NCBI GenBank assembly: GCA_013399855.1
Contig: VXAY01000169.1
Location: forward strand, 840,263-904,262
Source: Oxyruncus cristatus
Taxonomy: Eukaryota; Chordata; Aves; Passeriformes; Cotingidae
Direction of reading: 5' to 3'
DNA: 64,000 nt
Shown here piece after piece: positions 62,101 through 64,000 of this stretch (the stretch's first letter is position 1; each line of letters opens with the position of its first letter). A program made the translations under genes and the position numbers. Below the pieces are notes generated by a model. It saw only the letters and a program-made list of their open reading frames with translations. It did not search any database and was not told the origin of the DNA.

Positions 62101-64000
62101 TGAATGCAGGGAAAACTAGGGCCCAGCAGTCCACCCTCACCGTTTTTTCCCCAAAATCTTAATAAAACATCAAAGCTAATGTAACCTGCAATCATAGCAA
62201 GCAGTTTCTTAGCAAGGAAGAAGCAGGTCAGTTTAATTCTTGGCACCTGTTTATAGGAACCTGCTCGTGGTGGAAACCACCTGAACTCCCATCGGAGCTC
62301 TCGCTGTGTCCCAGGCTGTCTGGTTTGCAACCCATCCAGAGAAGGGGTTTGGATGCAAGAAAAACACTTACTGTCTCTGGATACTAGTAGCTACTGCAGT
62401 TCAAATTCTTCACATAAACAGGGCTTAAACTTTTTATTTTAAATACAAGTCAAAGTATAGGACTATGGAGATAACCACCTTTTAGTTATGGACAATTCAC
62501 AGTTGCTCACTGGCTACCACACGTAGATATAACTGACCGTATACTATTATATCACCATTATATAAAAGATCAGGTTAAAGGTGCCAAGAGAGCCATCAAA
62601 GCCAAATTACCAAAATGTACATTTTGAGATAACTGGCCAAGCACCCCAATGAAATCAGGACCCAGAGAACTCCGGGACACAGCGATTCAGGCCAGTGCTG
62701 CTCTTACACCAAACGTACACTTATCATGGACAGCCACGCTGCATTTTCAGACGGGTTTTGTATTTTCACCCTTTTCTGGTTTTTAGCACAAAAAAAGCAA
62801 TGTGTTCTGACAAAAAANNNNNNNNNNNNNNNNNNNNNNNNNAAAAAAAAAAAAGGCAGAACAAGTTCTGCCAGAATCGGGAAGATTAATGCCTTTTCAT
62901 ACTACTTAGGTTTATACTGTTATTACTGCATTCCTCTCCAATTCTTTTCCAGCAAAGTTTCAGACATATTTTGACTTTTACAACACGCAAATTTCCCATT
63001 TCCAGCACCGGTCTGGAATTTAAAAAAAAAAAAAAAAATAATACTTGTTTCCTTCTTATCATCCTTCCCTTCTCCTAAACATTCATCATTTCGGCGAACA
63101 GAGGCTGTTTACTTCACATTCCTGACTTCCCTATTAGTAAGCCCCAAAAAACAACAAAAAAAAAAGAAATTAGAGCGGAAAATGCTGAACTTCCGTCCGT
63201 AAAGCTTGTCTAGGCTGACAAAAAAAAAAAAAAAAAGAGGCTTTCTTCCTTAATTTGATTTAATGGTTATAATGATTTAATGGCTGTAAATCGAGAAATT
63301 AGCAACTGCTGGAATCAAAATGAGGATAGTTGAGTTAAAAAAGGCCTCTGCTCGCACTGCGGTGCCACTGCTGACAGAACTTGACATGAACAACCACAGG
63401 AGCTTCTTCAAGCAGAGGAGTTGCCAGCCAAGGGCACCGGAAAGAAAACGGACATAAATATTTATGGTAAGGCCATAAAAGCTTTTTTTTTTTTGCCACT
63501 TCACTATATGGGATATAAAACTCGTTATCTCCAAGAAGCTGAGGCTGTTTGAAAACTTCAGTGAGCAAGACCTTCCCTGGCTAATGGAAGGATTTAGGGA
63601 AGGACCCCATGAAATCCATCCAGCAGGGTAATTCATCACCCCACACCTCATGGCATCCTAAGCAAGTGCTGGCAGAGAGAAACAAACCCCATAAGCCTGT
63701 GCCATCTAGGAGATAAATCTTCTTAAACCTGGTTTAGAAAGATGTTGGCTTCTTTCCTGATGTCTGATTTTCCAAGATACCTATCAACCATTCAACCACC
63801 CTGAACAAAAAAAAAAAAAGGAAAATAATCACAGAAACATACCTCAAAATAGGAAATACTTAGTATTATTTGATGAGGAAGTCTAATGATTTCCTAGCAA
63901 GTGTGAGCACATTGTGTTTTGGGTGCGTGATGTACGTGTTCCAGTATATTGAAGAGAATAGGAAACCCAGGGAAGGCAGCAGCTTGTCTGTACAGCCTGA
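56171..64000. other. Non-coding interval
   Basis: It is A-run rich (57420, 59790, 60670, 63019, 63221, 63809), with the 25-N gap. A 7-bp hairpin (ACTTGTC / GACAAGT) lies near 57087. The 231-codon plus-strand frame at 59634-60329 lacks a domain, shows no codon bias and has no splice context. No RNA gene is recognised. Confidence 0.5.
62818..62842. other. Assembly gap (25 N) inside a poly-A tract
   Basis: Exactly 25 N lie between an A6 run and an A12 run. This is likely a homopolymer the assembler could not resolve; a round length of 25 suggests a placeholder. Confidence 0.99.

Noticed and set aside
1..64000. tRNA genes, CRISPR arrays, retroviral LTRs or pol remnants, DNA transposon coding sequence
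   Set aside because: I looked for B-box-like tRNA words, regularly spaced repeats and LTR-type ends and saw none that held up; a tRNAscan and RepeatMasker run would be decisive.

Overview
This looks like a stretch of bird nuclear genome. The main support is the only abundant interspersed repeat, CR1 LINE 3' ends: about ten clear fragments and one very short one, roughly 2.8 kb or 4-5% of the window, several still ending in the (ATTCTRTG)n tail. There are no Alu, B1/B2 or L1 elements, and the background is intronic or intergenic, mostly AT-rich DNA. A turtle or crocodilian also carries CR1, but the low repeat load favours a bird. I cannot name the species.

The only protein-coding feature I can support is one exon on the minus strand at 14270-14864. 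It has a start codon with an in-frame stop 15 codons upstream, 198 codons plus one base, and a good splice donor. Its low-complexity, Ser/Arg-rich peptide carries a textbook 14-3-3 mode-1 site (RSLSEP) and a related RSLSEQ site. It sits in a CpG-rich block (about 14300-15170) that looks like a CpG-island promoter. I do not recognise the protein family. The downstream exons should lie at lower coordinates, probably outside the window; I found none between 1 and 14269.

Layout: 1-14269 is non-coding (presumably the intron after the exon) with two CR1 fragments. 14270-15170 is the exon and CpG block. 15171-30952 is non-coding with CR1 fragments at 20620, 21445, 22891 and 27867 and a second CpG-enriched patch at 25670-26480. 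30953-31111 is an assembly gap. 31112-44681 holds CR1 fragments at 33431, 37074 and 40896 and a (CA)n/Z-DNA tract at 35412. A 10-bp polypurine minisatellite occupies 44683-45019. A perfect 36-bp inverted repeat lies at 48965-49039. The longest CR1 fragment is at 55643-56170. A 25-N gap is at 62818-62842. Poly-A runs of 10 or more outnumber poly-T runs about three to one on the plus strand across the whole window. That fits, but does not prove, minus-strand transcription through most of it.

No tRNA, rRNA, CRISPR array, retroviral gene or DNA-transposon gene was seen. The many medium-length open frames elsewhere lack domains, codon bias or splice context and are not called.
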